A program made the position numbers and the translations under genes. Below are positions 27,572 to 40,989 of a stretch of DNA of 64,000 nucleotides, piece by piece. The notes below the pieces were generated by a model that did no database searches, was not told the DNA's origin, and was given only the letters and a program-made list of their open reading frames with translations. Location: positions 1 to 64,000 of the forward strand of contig JAANYP010005943.1 of assembly GCA_020465985.1 (NCBI GenBank), read 5' to 3'. Within the stretch, counting starts at the first letter, position 1, and each line of letters starts with the position of its first letter. This DNA comes from Centrapalus pauciflorus. Lineage: Eukaryota > Streptophyta > Magnoliopsida > Asterales > Asteraceae.

Positions 27572-30540
27572 ATATTCCTTGCAAATGCAACTAATTAATT
27601 ACAAATTAAGGATACTATGAGATACGAATCTGGATATAAAAAACGTAAAAAGAAAAAAGAAGCTTAATGGATTAGCATTTGATTGCAACCGAGAACAACC
27701 TATTGGAGAGTATCTATATGAAGTTTTGATAAAAAAATTTGCTTCAAAAAATGCTAGAAGAATGTCATTATTCAAGAAATAAACATAAACAATGTAACAA
27801 TACTTAAGACATGTTCATCTTTGTCTTACTTTTTTGACACTTCATAATCATTTTTCCGCTGTCATTTATTTTGTATAAATGTTTTGAAGTTTTTGTAATC
27901 AAAGAGCCTCTTTGTAATTTTTGCACAGGGAAATCCATGACACAACCTTGCTTTTTTATAGGCAACCTACTCAAGGAGTCAAGGTTGTCAAAATCGAAAT
28001 CTTATCTAAAATTGTATTTGTCTTCACAAACTTATGATCTTATGATCTCACAAACAATCCTACATAAAACAACCTAAACCGACTCCGGATATGGGATCAG
28101 ATCGTTCTATGATTTAATGATCTTACGAATGAGCCTAAAATTCTACTAACTATCCTACGTCTGTACTGATTTTACTACGATCCTGATATAAATTTAAAGG
28201 CTCATATATCCTACTATTAGGATCATGATTTTAATAACCACGAACCTACTATATACTAGTTATCTCAATTCAATCGAGACTTGAACCTATAATTATTTGG
28301 TCAGAAAACACATTGGATATTGTTAGGCTTGTGCTTGTTTATCGATTAAATATGAATAACATTTATTTTTGTTAGTTAAGTAATGAACAAACATGGTTCA
28401 AAAATGCATAATCTCGTCTCAATCATCATTTATCAGGACTCTTCGGCATAAGTTCCTTGGCTTGGACAAGGCATTTGGTCCATGTCGCTATTCATGCATC
28501 CAGAGGGGAGTACGTTCTGGTGGAATAATTTCTTAGATGTACTACCACGTGGTCACATTCTTAGATATTAAATTATGTAAATCTATTTATATCCGTCTAT
28601 GTTTTTAATTTTATGATCAAAATATTAATAAAATTCACTAAAAATTATTTAATACAAAACACATGTCATAACCTCATTTAACTCATATTTTGTTTTCCTG
28701 CCTAAATTTCCTAATTTATCTTACCATAGTAATTTATAGAATCTAAAAACTAGAATTAATTACTATTTAAGTAACTCCTATTAATAAAAGTTAATCTAAT
28801 TAAATAACTTAATCATTTCAGTTTATCTATAATAATTTAATTGATTTATTTTGCATAACTTAATTCAATAAATTCTTTGATATGTTATTTAACCCCAATT
28901 AAACATGTTTTTATATTGACTATTTTTTTTAATTATAATTAGAATATAATAAAATTAATTTCATATTTTGTATAACTTTTTGTGTTGGTTTAATATCAAC
29001 ATTTATTATTTTTATAATAATACATTTATAGAACTTTAAAAATATAGTTATCTATTAAACATACTCATATGTTACATGGGTTAATAAACTAGTCTATAAT
29101 AAACAAGTAATTATACTAATTCCTTGTAATATCATGCGTCAGCACTAGTAATTAACACATGCCAACCATGGGTTTATAGAGTTTTTAACCAAATCATAGT
29201 ACTTTTAAAAATTATTTACCAAAACATAGTACTTTTAGTTTTAATTACTAAAAGATGGTAGTTTTATTTTTTTAACTCAATTTCTTTATGAATGATATTC
29301 TTTTTAATTTTTTTTTTTAACTTAATACAATTTTAAACAATTGTTTTCTAACAAATCTTTTATCACTCAATATCTTTTTCATTTTAGATTTCATTAAAAA
29401 AAATTGACATCAATAAAATTTCACATATAATCAAACGTTATATAGTAACAACTTTAAAACAAGATGAAAATCACTACAAGTTAAAAAATAAAATTTTAAA
29501 TAATCATTTATTATTATATATTTTTATTCGTGATGATAAAGTAAGTTTTCTAATACGAACCAGTTGCATGGTTTTTAAATTTAGTTGCTTTCATCGATTA
29601 ATTGAAAAATATTGTAAGTTGGTTTTGTTGGTTAAATTTAAACTTTTTTTTTTTAATTTAGTTTGAAGTGATTAGAAAAAAAAATTTTGAAAAAATTTTT
29701 TTTTGAAAGAATTTTTTTTTTTTTCGAAAATAAAATGAGTATAAAAAAGTAGAAGATCAATAAAAACAAAACAAAAGATCATTTTTGGATAAAAGTTTTG
29801 AATAAAAAGGGTTATGTTGAAACCAATTAGGCTTAAAAGGCAAAACTACAATCTTTTGGTAAATAAAATTAAAACTACTATTATTTGGCAAATAAATATT
29901 AAAAACACAATGCTCAAGTAAAAAACTCGGGTTTATAAACATAACAAAATCCTACATACTATCCGTATCTAACATAATCATTTAAATTCATATAAAACTG
30001 GATCAAATAACTATATTTGTATTTTTTTTATTTTATGTAATTTTTTTACAACAAAAAAAATTAATTTATAATTTATATATATTTTAAACAATTATAAATT
30101 AAAATTATCCACGTAATATACAAATAAATAAAATTTGTAACTACAAATGGACAAGTTATATAAAACTACCTCACGATGGACAAGTTACAGCATTGCACAA
30201 TGACCAAGTTCGTTGGATGCTAAGATTGGTTATTAATTATCAGCGGCTTTGATATTTTTTGGTCGATAATAAAATTTATAAGTACGAATAAACACACACT
30301 TGCGTGTTTATAAAAATAAGTAGATCGATAACTCAAAATAAAGGCAAAGATCGAGCATATTCAATTCAACAACGAGAAGGCAGCGTACAGGAAATATGAA
30401 TCCACCCATATAAAAAGAATCGAGCATGAAAAGGGGTTCGAGTCTCTAAAACGCTAAACGAGCAGACCAAAATTTACCAAGAGTTATGGCCAAAAAGAGC
30501 CCTCTAATGTACACCTTTGGAAAGGAAAAGACAACGCAAA
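27572..30540. other. Intergenic between the copia LTR and the APT 3' end; nothing recognised
   Basis: AT-rich, with A and T runs near 29640-29730 but no supported coding frame. The last few hundred bases below 30541 would hold the APT 3' UTR and polyadenylation site, which I cannot place exactly. Confidence 0.45.
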
Positions 30541-33500
30541 TCATTGTGAAGTGGGTTCAAACTGCGACTCGACGAGGACGTACAATGCCTTCCCATGCGA
30601 TCTCAACCGCTCGCGTCCCTACATTAACCCAACAATAATTCATCATACAATTGTGTGTGTAAAGTTTCAATAGCATATAGATGTGAATTTCATGTTTAAA
30701 AGATTAAAAAAAAAAAAATACATTAAGATTATTAGAATATCATAAACTTGAATTTGTTTATATTGTGATTCAAGTAAAAACTTTGTCAAGAGTTTGTGAA
30801 ATGACAAATAAAGCCTGATATTATATAAAGATTGCAAAGTAAATTAATACCAATAATAACTAATGTTTGCAAGAAGTATCATCCATTATTCTATTGCGCA
30901 TTATGTTTCATATTTGATATAAGTTGAAATTTGAAAATATAGACTTTTATAAGTTTCCAAGTTTTTTTTTTTTTTTTTTTTTGCAAAAATTGGCATAAAC
31001 AAAAAGAAGTGGTATTTGAGTGTTCTATAATGATGTTTTAATATTTGGGGAATATTAACCTGCAGAAATGATGAAAACACAGGATTTTAAGAATATTAAC
31101 CCTAAAATATTTAACAAGTAACTAAACTATATGGGCGTTTAAATGCAAGGACAAAAGAAATAGTCAATTTTCAATTTCAGTTTTCAAGTTATGGTTTTCA
31201 ATAAAAAAAAATTAGAGGGTTTCTGTAAAAAGTGAAAACTTGTTTAGATTATGAAGTTTTAGTTTTAAGACAAATAATATGGGTGATTATAAAATAAGAA
31301 AAATAGGATGGGTGATTGAAAAGTAAGAGAGCGAGAAATAGTATTATAAAGAAATATAGTGTAGGTAATAAAAAAGTAAAAGATAGAGTGAAAAAATGTA
31401 TTTTAAAAAGTGAAATGAAAATTTATGAAATTATTATTAAGTAAACAAATTTTCATTTTTTCTAAAAGTAAAATTTTCATCATCTAAACGCAACATTCCT
31501 TGTTGATAATTTCCGTTTTGTAATCACAAAGACACTAACTCTCTCATATGGAGGAATAAGATCACATTTGGCTCGAGGAATGAAATTTACTTGTAATGTG
31601 TTTGGAACTTGGATTACATTAAAAAACCAAAATCTATGGTTTAAGGAGTTTGTCATTCCAAACTATTTGTAACAAAATTTAGCTTCCAAGTTCCAACATC
31701 TCACAACCCACATTCTTAATCGACCCCAAACACCATTCCGTAACTCACCCCACTAAACATACTAATAAATGGAATTTAAATTCCAGTTCAATCAAATTTC
31801 ATTCCATGAGTCAAACGGGTCATAAGTTGTAAGATGCTGATGACTTGTCATAGTCCAAATTTTCAGAAATGCTGTCATATTGTAGTTTAATTTTTAATAA
31901 TCACTCTGAAGAAGAAAGTAATAAGACATGAAATTGCCAAAGTTATTTGGGATGAATAGATGCTTACCTTCAAGTCAGGTATTTCGATCACACAGGCACA
32001 CCCGACAACCTCAGCTCCAGCACGCTCTGAGAGACAAGACAAATCATGGCGTGTTCTAAAATGTAAGATGAAGTAACAAACAATATACACGATAATTCCT
32101 ACTCGCAAACATATAAAAGAATTCATAAACCCCTTCAGAGATTATTAGGCTTTAATACTAGATATCAATGTTGCAAATGAAGAAACTGAAAGGAATCCCC
32201 ATCGGGTGGATAAAGTTTGAAGAGGTACCAAGTAGGTTCATTGCAGCACAAAGAGTGCCACCAGTAGCAATTAAGTCGTCGACAACCAGAGCACGGTCTC
32301 CGGATTCAACTGCTCCAACATGCATTTCAAGGCAATCAGATCCATATTCCAAGATGTACTTTTCTGATATCACTTCACCTGTAGTTATAAAGCATACAAA
32401 TTTCAGAAGGCAAGATGTACTTTTCTGATATCACTTCACCTGTAGTTATAAAGCATACAAATTTCAGAAGGCATTTCCTTGTTGACATTTTAGGGGGGAA
32501 AATGGAACCATGTAGCTTGAAGAGTTGAGGAAATATATATAAAGTTCACATAATTTGACATCCATCATACATCTTTTAAAAAATTGAACATCCAGATTAG
32601 TTGGGTCGTTTGGGTTTTCTTACACTGTATCAATATCAAGAGCATACTGTGTATACATCCTCATATTATGTGTAAGTCGATCAGAATACTACAACAGAAG
32701 ATATAATTTACCAGGTAATTTCTTAGGTTTCCTTAGTGGAACAAACTTTGCTCCTATTGCGAGTGCAATTGGAGGACCAAATATGAAACCCCGAGCCTCA
32801 ATTCCTGGAACAAAGCAAATATCATAAGCATATTCACAAAAGTATTTCCCGTCCGTTAAAAAACTAAGATAATAAGAAATATGCGCAGGCATCATGTATT
32901 ATATAGGTGAGAACAAAAGAATAGATGAGAAGAACAGCATCTCTAATAATAGAAGTCGAACACTATGTAGAAGAAATATGTGATTCCATATTGCACTAAA
33001 GAAACATTAATGCATAAATCGCAGGAAATCCTGCAGAAACTAATCTAATACACAGTTAGACTAGGGCTGCATACGAGTCAAGCTTTTATCGAGTAACTCC
33101 AGATCGAGCTTGAGCTTGGCTCGAGTTGAGCTGCTTTTAACAAGCTCCAACGCGAATACTTTTACGAGCCAAGCTCGAGCTTTTAATTGCTTGGCTCGAT
33201 TTCTTATCAAGTTTTACAAGCATTATATATGTATCTATGACAGCACACTAGTCGAGCTTTTATTTATCGTCTCGAGCTTATCGAGTACCTCTAGCGCGCT
33301 CTATGTATATCGTGCAGAAAAAAAGCTCAAAAATGAGTTTAGGTGTTGAATATAATATTAATAAACATAATCATGCTTTTCAAGACAAGCTCAAGCATGC
33401 ATCTTTAAAGCTTGTCGGGCTATCGAGCACAGCCTAAGTTTACTTGAGCATAGCTCGACTCATTTGCACTTTTGCAGCACTAAGTTAGACACACTACACA

Positions 33501-35650
33501 TATGTGAATAATAAAGTTTTTATCTCACATACAAGTGTGTAGAAACATTTGAAAACTATACTTGTAAGAAACTAATAAAACTCTCCGTCTATAAGTGTAT
33601 AGAAATAATAAAGAATAATATCATATTTTTAAGTGTATAAAGATACAATATCGAGATTTGAAGAAAGTGCAGCATGGAGATTATAAATTATGAATCATTT
33701 CTTCACACGGTCACACCTAAAGGTGTAGATTTAGATGATTTGTCAACAGTTTAGTATGGAGTTTTACGATTTATACATATTTTTATGTGGGAAATTCTAG
33801 ATGCAATTTGTCACACACTTTTACGTGTGAGAATTTGCTCAAGAAAGATGTGAGTATTGGTTAATTCGTTGTGGTGATATTCCAATACAAAATGCGTTAA
33901 TCAAACATGGACATGGAATAAATATGTTTGATCTACTTAACATCTTTCACACCCGTAGATACCACAACAACTACTGACTTAGAAAAATTCCCCAAAAATC
34001 ACTGTGTCCAAATTGAGAGAATCTTTGTGATGAAAAAAGAGGATTACAACACTTTTTCAATGATTATCATGGGACCAAAAGGTAATCTATTTTGCCGAAA
34101 ACATCGTAGCCATTGTAGGACATCCCTAGAAGGAAAACGTAATTATTGTAGAATAAAGGGATTACTTTTTATAATAGCCAACTGTCTGTTAACAAAAACT
34201 GTGTCATGAGATACATATAATATGATATGGATAATAGAATGATGGCGATGTTATTAATAAAGTTTATTAAACAATGAATTTATGAATAAATGCTATTATT
34301 GGAATTCAAACTTAAGACAAACCATTGTACCTGAAGTCAACATATTGTTGTATGGGAAATAATGTATTATATTGTTAATCTAAAGGACCTATTTATAAAT
34401 AAATTGGATTTGAAATTGATCAGTGTCTTCATTCTAACTTTGATTACCATATTTAAGAATAATATATGACTTTGTTTAATGTTAGTTATCCATCACTGTG
34501 CATGCAACCTAGAAATCTGCACTCTGTGTTCTTTATTTGAATATATAATATAATACACATTCCCTCAAGATAAAGATAAAAAAAAAAAAGAAAATTGTCA
34601 TTATTGATAAAAGTTAAAAGAGACAACAGATTGTTAAGTAATGTTACCGAACCTGACATGGTTGTCCACTTATACTTTTGTTTGGAACCAAAAGCCAACA
34701 TGTCAAATTGTTTTTATGCAGTTAGAAACTTAGAATGCATCGGAAGGAAGCGCCTACATCTGAAAGTCTTTGGAATTATCAGAAATCAAAGGCCCAAAAC
34801 CACATATACATGCTTAAGGTTTATCATCGCAAAGATCCTAAACACATTATAGTCTCACTAGCAAAAAGACAAGTTTCATTTAGTCCAACAAGCCGAAAGA
34901 AACAGAAATTTTACATGGTACACAGACAGGTAACATCTTAAATTGGAGAAACACAAGTTGAACATCCAACAAGAATAAATATCATTTAGAAACTAATCAA
35001 GTAGAATTTAAAGAATTTCTATTTTTATTTTGGAATACAAATAAAAAGGCATTTGAATATCAATAAAAAGGTTAAATTCAAATTACAAGTAAATAATATA
35101 CAAATATACAATGCTAATCTGCAACATTTTCATATATTTCTTTGACTCAAAACTTATTAAGGTCCAAAAACATCATGCTACAAGACAACGGCTGGCAGAA
35201 TTGCAAACACCAAGAAACTTAACATAGTCAAGGGAAGAAATGAATGGTTCTTTACAATGCCGAATGATCTTCAGAGAACAAAAGCAGGCCCAATTGATAA
35301 CCCAAGACTTCTAAGTTTTGCAAATGATCAACCCGACAATAATTGATCATCAGAATATGACACCCAGATATACACAATCATGAATCATAAAGAGATGTAA
35401 GCGTGTGGGGTGGGGGATGAGGATAAAATCAATATACATACACACACATTGAAAAGTAAATAAAGAATTGAGGCTCAAATTCAAACGCATCTCATCCAAA
35501 CAGTGGCAAATCTTTAAAAAATCCACAAGTGATGAAATGAAACGCAACAAAATTAAAAAGGATCTGTCCCCATATTCAAGTATCCATCATCACGCCGGAT
35601 CGGTCCCACCTACCTTGCTCCCAACAACAAGAACCACCATTATCCCACCC

Positions 35651-35687
<37 letters not shown>

Positions 35688-36674
35688 ATAGCACATGCTT
35701 TAGCAAGCAAACACCACTCTTAGCCGCTCATCCACATTCATAGCAAGTAATCAATGACACCCCCCCCCCCCCCCCCTAAAAAAAAAAAAAAACCCACCAT
35801 CTATCAACTATCAACCACTAAAAGATAAAATTCAATGCGCACGTCATTCACTCCAATACAAACAAAGTAGTCATATAATGCCATTTCAAGATTTTGTTGT
35901 AGCTCAAACGCATAATAAAAAAAGGGTCACTACAAACTTACCAAACAACAAATCTTACAGCACAATTTAGTCTGGTTAACTAGTTTCATCGGCTCTCAGA
36001 ATATGAGACAGAGACTTGCCTTCTATATCTATTATCTAGAAAACAAAAGATACCCCTACGGCTGTGATTCTCGACTTAATTTTAGTGCGAATGGTATGAT
36101 AAAACAATCAAACATCAAACAATTAAAACCATACAATTCTACATCCATAACATAATAGAATAAAATGCATATCACTATTCACTTTATAACATTGGCTTCC
36201 ATAATGTTCACCCTAGGGTTTTATAAGCCTTTTTGTGTGTGAAGTTAAGTATTTGACCCTACCTCTCAAAAACTAAACGGCAGAAGCTTTTTCGCATGAT
36301 GAATTTACACAATTCACAACCGGAGTAAATAAAATCTAAAGAATTACAAAATATACCTGCAATTACAGTGATGTTTTCATGTTTGTAACGCTCAACGAAC
36401 AAATCAATGGTGTCTTTGAATGCCTTTGGATCTAGCAACAATGTAGTGATGTCTTGAAACATTATACCTGTTGATGATAAAATTAAGCTTTTCGTCAACG
36501 TTCATGAACGTGTGAAATTATGTGTGATTTTCTCAAACACCTCGACGAAGTATCCATAGAAAAACAATAGAGAGAGGTTAGTGTACCTGGTTTCGGGAAG
36601 TTAGGGATGACGCGAAGAGAGGATTTGATGCCATTGATACGACCGGCGGAGTCTCCGTTTTCGCCGGCGGACAT
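30541..36674 (-). CDS. APT: Adenine phosphoribosyltransferase, six exons
   Basis: Purine-salvage enzyme: adenine + PRPP gives AMP + pyrophosphate; in plants this class also converts cytokinin bases to nucleotides. Exons (minus strand): 36587-36674, 36357-36467, 32712-32804, 32229-32378, 31968-32026, 30541-30618. Every junction is GT-AG and the phases agree, giving 192 codons ending in TGA at 30541-30543. Conserved blocks in order: GIMFQDITTLLLDPKAF (exon 2), GIEARGFIFGPPIALAIGAK (exon 3) and the PRPP-binding loop VVDDLIATGGTL (exon 4), then GAEVVGCACVIE (exon 5). The last exon, too short for routine ORF calling, gives GRERL followed by YVLVES and a short extended tail. The start ATG is followed by MSAGENGDSAG and no obvious transit peptide, so a cytosolic form is likely. 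Intron 2 (3.55 kb) holds a hAT element and intron 5 a MITE. A 61-bp duplication repeats the exon 4 acceptor. Confidence 0.95.
31132..31496. mobile_element. MITE family E, copy 2, in APT intron 5
   Basis: The left end GGGCGTTTAAATG is mirrored by the right-end CATCTAAACGCAAC. It shares long internal words with the copies at 36900-37245 and 37754-37935, such as AAGTGAAATGAAAATTTATG. No coding capacity. Confidence 0.7.
32351..32472. repeat. Perfect 61-bp tandem duplication across the APT intron 3/exon 4 boundary
   Basis: 32351-32411 and 32412-32472 are identical. Each copy contains the last 33 bases of intron 3, ending TAACTACAG, and the first 28 bases of exon 4, beginning GTGAAGTGATATC. The gene therefore has two candidate 3' splice sites. 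Use of the inner one gives the normal frame. Use of the outer one would read 21 codons and then meet a TGA at the repeated exon start. Confidence 0.95.
33062..33482. mobile_element. hAT non-autonomous element in APT intron 2
   Basis: Ends TAGGGCTGCA and TGCAGCACTA, with a perfect 8-bp target-site duplication AGTTAGAC at 33054-33061 and 33483-33490, diagnostic of hAT insertion. The interior is full of AGCTCGA words in both orientations. 421 bp, no transposase. Confidence 0.9.
33491..36356. other. Remainder of APT intron 2
   Basis: No exon or supported nested gene. It contains a (GA)n run near 35657-35686, a run of seventeen C at 35760-35776 followed by an A run. Open frames at 33928-34209 and 34595-34941 show no recognisable domain. 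Confidence 0.5.
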
Positions 36675-36769
36675 TCTCTCTCAGCAGTGAGTGAAGGAGC
36701 AGTTGAAGGGAATTAATGGCGGATTTAAGGGAATATTATAGAGTGCGGAAAATGAGAGGGAAACAACTG

Positions 36770-36777
36770 TATTTATA
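36770..36777 (-). promoter_or_regulatory. Probable TATA box of APT
   Basis: TATAAATA on the minus strand, about 95 bases upstream of the APT start codon. Between it and the ATG the leader is pyrimidine-rich, as in many plant 5' UTRs. Position fits, but it has not been tested. Confidence 0.55.
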
Positions 36778-36899
36778 GGAATATGTGAGAGGAAGGATGA
36801 AAGTGCCTTTTACATGTTACTGTTTAAGGGGGTGGTTGGGCACACTGCACAAGGACGAGGGGCTGAATTGAAATTTAGAATCAACCTCTCCGGAGAATT

Positions 36900-37245
36900 A
36901 GGTTGCATTTAGTTAACCAAAACTAGTTATTTTTCAATTTCAGTAGTCAAGTTATAATTTTATAAAAAGTGAAAACTTGTTTAGATGATGAAATTTTAGT
37001 TTTAATAAAAATAATATGTGTGATTACTGATTATAAAATAAGAAAAATATGATAGCTGATAGAAAAATAAGATAGATAAAGAGAATATTATAAATAAATA
37101 TAGGGTATATAATAGAAGAGTAAGAGAGCATATGAAAGTGATATTTAAAAAGTGAAATGAAAATTTATGAAATTGTTGTTAAGTAAACAAATTTTCATTT
37201 TTTATCAAAAGTGATATTGAAATTTTCGGTAACTAAACGCACCTT
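36900..37245. mobile_element. MITE family E, copy 3, in the APT upstream region
   Basis: The left end GGTTGCATTTAGTTAACC is mirrored by GGTAACTAAACGCACC at the right. The interior matches copy 2 closely. It begins about 120 bases upstream of the putative APT TATA box. Confidence 0.75.
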
Positions 37246-37281
37246 AAAGTTTCCTTTGATTGGGAGGATTTAAACAACTTT

Positions 37282-37935
37282 AGGTTGTGTTTAGTTAACG
37301 AATGGATTAAAGTCGTACAATTGTAACATACGTTTCTCAATTTACCTAAATGACTAATTAACTTTTTTATTTGACCGGATGATACTTGTACTCCAAATAA
37401 CTTGTCGATATGGTACGTGTAACCAGTAATTATGCTGATATGACAGTTTTTGTTGTTTCCAATGACAACGTGGCACGTTTTTTACAACATGATGCTTACT
37501 TAGATTTACATGGATTTTGATCTATATAAATAATTTAGAAAATCCACATAAGCATATAGATCCTTTTAATACTTCTAAAAACACAAATATAATATCTTTA
37601 CCGGTAGAACCGATAACTGGTAATCAAAAGTAACATCTCAACAATAAATTTTAAGTACAAGTACCTATGAGATAAAAAAAAAATAACTAGATTAGTCATT
37701 TGAGTAATTCTAGTAAAGTAACATACATTTGTACGACTTTAACCCTTAACGAAAACTAGTCATTTTGCAATTTCAGTTTTCAAGTTATAGTTTTCTAGAA
37801 AAAAAACAAGGGTTTCCATAAAAAGTGAAAATTTGTTTAGATGATGAAGTTTTAGTTTTAAGAAAAATAAAATAAGCGATTATAAAATAATAAAAATAGG
37901 ATAGATGATAGAAAAGTAAAAGAGAGCAAGAGTAC
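37282..37935. mobile_element. MITE family E, copy 4, truncated and interrupted
   Basis: 37282-37302 carries the family left end (GGTTGTGTTTAGTTAACGAA). The body resumes at 37754 (CTAGTCATTTTGCAATTTCAG) after an inserted element, and fades out near 37935 before the family right end. Confidence 0.7.
37303..37745. mobile_element. Inverted-repeat element inserted in MITE family E
   Basis: The end TGGATTAAAGTCGTACAA is mirrored by TTGTACGACTTTAACCC. A perfect 8-bp TSD, TTAACGAA, stands at 37295-37302 and 37746-37753, so a hAT-type origin is likely. 443 bp, no coding capacity. Confidence 0.8.
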
Positions 37936-39779
37936 TGAACCCTGTGACATTTTCGTTGTGTATTTGCGAAAGCTGAAAGTACAAACCATGGTGTGGTCCT
38001 GTTCATAATGTAATATCTTGACAACAGGGTGTTAGATCACCGACTACAATTACTCAATGTTATAATGCATAAAGACATGCATGAAATGATATTTTCATGT
38101 CGATACGAGCAATAAATTCTCAAATCACTAGTTAAGAAATTTGATGGCATGTTTCTCTAATTAACATAATCCAAGTAGGTTTTATATTACAATTAATCAT
38201 CAAATATGAGAAAATGCACGACCTTAATCCACGATATATAATGTACATGTATGCTAGCTTGTAGTCAGATAATTATTATTATGTAAAAATAGGATTATGT
38301 CGATATTCCTGACAACTGCTATATTTATGCAATTCATGTATGCATACCATATGTGTTTTATATGAAACATGATGGGCCACGAATGTAAGGACACAAATTT
38401 CATCCCCTAAAATCTTAAATTGTACTAGTAAAGAAAGAATTTATAGTACAATAAATTAAATTCAACAAGGAAAACATGTATTAAATAGCCAATGTGATTC
38501 TTTGTGACCCATGATCATTTGTTATAATTTCTGGACTTTAAAAATCAAGTTTCTCAAATGAATCAAGTTGTATTCGATATGAACACACACAATACTTCTA
38601 TGGGATATGAACACACACAATACACAAGGAAGATGACATGTTTAGGATCTATAGTATACAATGTGCTAGTTGTCAGTTGTGATATTTTTGTTTATTCTTA
38701 TGTGTTTTCATGCCATTAAAAGCTAAAGACAATTCTAGTTCAACTTCTAAAGTCATTGTTTTATTCGATGGAGTGATTTTTTATTTTCACGAGTTCACAA
38801 CTTTATATATTGTTTGTGATATGGATAAGAACCAATAAAAGGAAAAAGCCTAAAAGTCACGAGGTTTTGGTGCAACAACATTCACTGGATATTTCAAAGA
38901 AGAAACCATGATTTGTATCTTTTTAAAGAAGAGGCAACAAGTCTACGAAGTTAACCTTTTGTACATACGAGGTATGGTCTTGAAATTGATGGTCGGGAGC
39001 CGGATGACTGAAGATCGGGGCTGAACAACGTTAGATGGTAGTCGAAGGGTGGCAACACAGTTGTTGGTGAATTTCGAAGGCTAACAATATGGTTTCGAAG
39101 GTAGCAACCTGGTGTGGTGGCCGAACCATGCAACCCGTAGGTTGAACAAGTAACGGTCGGAGCGGAGCGGAAGTGGTTGGCCCAAATTGAAGGTCGAAGG
39201 TGAGAGGGATGAAGGTTGGTAAGACGATAACCAGAAGTCCGAAGGTGAAGTCAAACAGGATGTGAGGAGGCCGACGACCAGAACACCAGAAACTGGTAGG
39301 ACGATGGTGAGGAGGGTCGAAAGGTCGAAGGCTGGAAATGTGCCAGATGCCCTGGCGCGGAGATCAAATAAGGCTAAACTTGGAGATCATACAAGCATGT
39401 GCAACAAAGATGACATTATATTTTGTATGCTCCATGCATATTTTAAATAAAGCAAGTATTTTTGAAAAAAAATAAGATGGAAGACATATGACTCTGTACT
39501 CGAAAACTTCCAATGGTCATAGACTTGGAATATGATAATTGTAAAAGGCAGAAGAGTAATCGATCATGAAGTGAAGTATGTAACAGAATTTGAGTCGGTA
39601 GGATGTCAATGAGTTGCATTAGACAAGAGCGTTTAGAATGACACCATTGTCATTCACATATATAACTAGCAGAAAATTCACCTCTTGTGTTTTGTTTTTT
39701 TTATATATTCATGCTAGAGAATATGTAAGTCTTTCGTGTGAGAAAAAGTTTGTCATGCCTAACAGTCACACCCATAATT
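37936..39779. other. Unassigned; right part is GAAGGTCGAAGG-rich low-complexity DNA
   Basis: 38950-39360 is G/A-rich with recurring GAAGGTCGAAGG, GGTCGGAG and GAAGGTTGG words. Similar wording returns at 42470-42600 on the other side of an LTR-like unit, so the two parts may be one sequence split by insertion. No convincing coding region. Confidence 0.4.
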
Positions 39780-40037
39780 TGTAACAACCTAGCTTCTTAA
39801 TTCTTATCGACTTGATAATGTAATTTTAATTAAATTATTTGTATCGTAATTTAATTAAGTAATGAAAATTATTTAATTAAGTTAATTACATGTTATGACT
39901 AATTATAAAATATAAGTTCAAAATTTTTTTAAAAAAAAATAGATAAATACAAAGTTGGTGGCCAAAATTTAAAGAAATGAAACTTGAGAAAATATAAATA
40001 CCAAAATGAGATTAAAAGCTCATTTCACCAACAAATA

Positions 40038-40170
<133 letters not shown>

Positions 40171-40364
40171 TCCCTCCTACGGCACCTTCATTTTCATCAT
40201 CAAGAATTTGGGCAACAAAATTCAGAAATTAATCAAGAGAAATCTACAAACAAGTATCAAGCAACAAAATCTACAAGATAAATCAATTTACATTAAACTA
40301 AAGAAAGAGTGTAAGTATATATAAGTAAGTGAGTGATCATTTAATAGAAACCAAGGCTTATAAA

Positions 40365-40366
<2 letters not shown>

Positions 40367-40434
<68 letters not shown>
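40367..40434. repeat. (TA)n microsatellite
   Basis: First of three TA arrays within 620 bases. Confidence 0.95.
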
Positions 40435-40438
<4 letters not shown>

Positions 40439-40504
40439 AATTGGGATATAAGATCAATTGAAGTGAAAGATCATGCAAATTCATCCCAATAAGTTCATGA
40501 GATG

Positions 40505-40617
<113 letters not shown>

Positions 40618-40925
40618 ATGATCATTCACATCCATTTCAGTAGGCAGGAAGGGCGCGGAAGCTACCGTTTCGAGAATGCAAACAAGGGACTCGGCTTACT
40701 CACCATGAATGCACCTTAAGGGGGAGTTCCTGGGTCACGAGAGAAGAGGGGAGATGTTCGCAATGACTACCACAAGAAAGCCGCCCCCTATCTCACTACT
40801 CCCTTGGAAGCGTACTAGAAAGACACTAGCTTTATGCTAGCCAACACCTTAGTGCCTCCAACAAACTATGTGGGAAAATGGACCTTCTTTCTTTTCAGAA
40901 AGCATTTTTGGAAAGTAACAATTCC

Positions 40926-40928
<3 letters not shown>

Positions 40929-40987
<59 letters not shown>
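40929..40987. repeat. (TA)n microsatellite
   Basis: Third TA array. The ~310 bases between it and the previous array (40615-40928) are much less AT-rich than the surroundings and look like an insertion, but no termini are clear. Confidence 0.9.

Positions 40988-40989
<2 letters not shown>

Noticed and set aside
32158..32428. Small frames on both strands near APT exon 4
   Set aside because: The minus-strand one is exon 4 read into its introns; the plus-strand one is its shadow.
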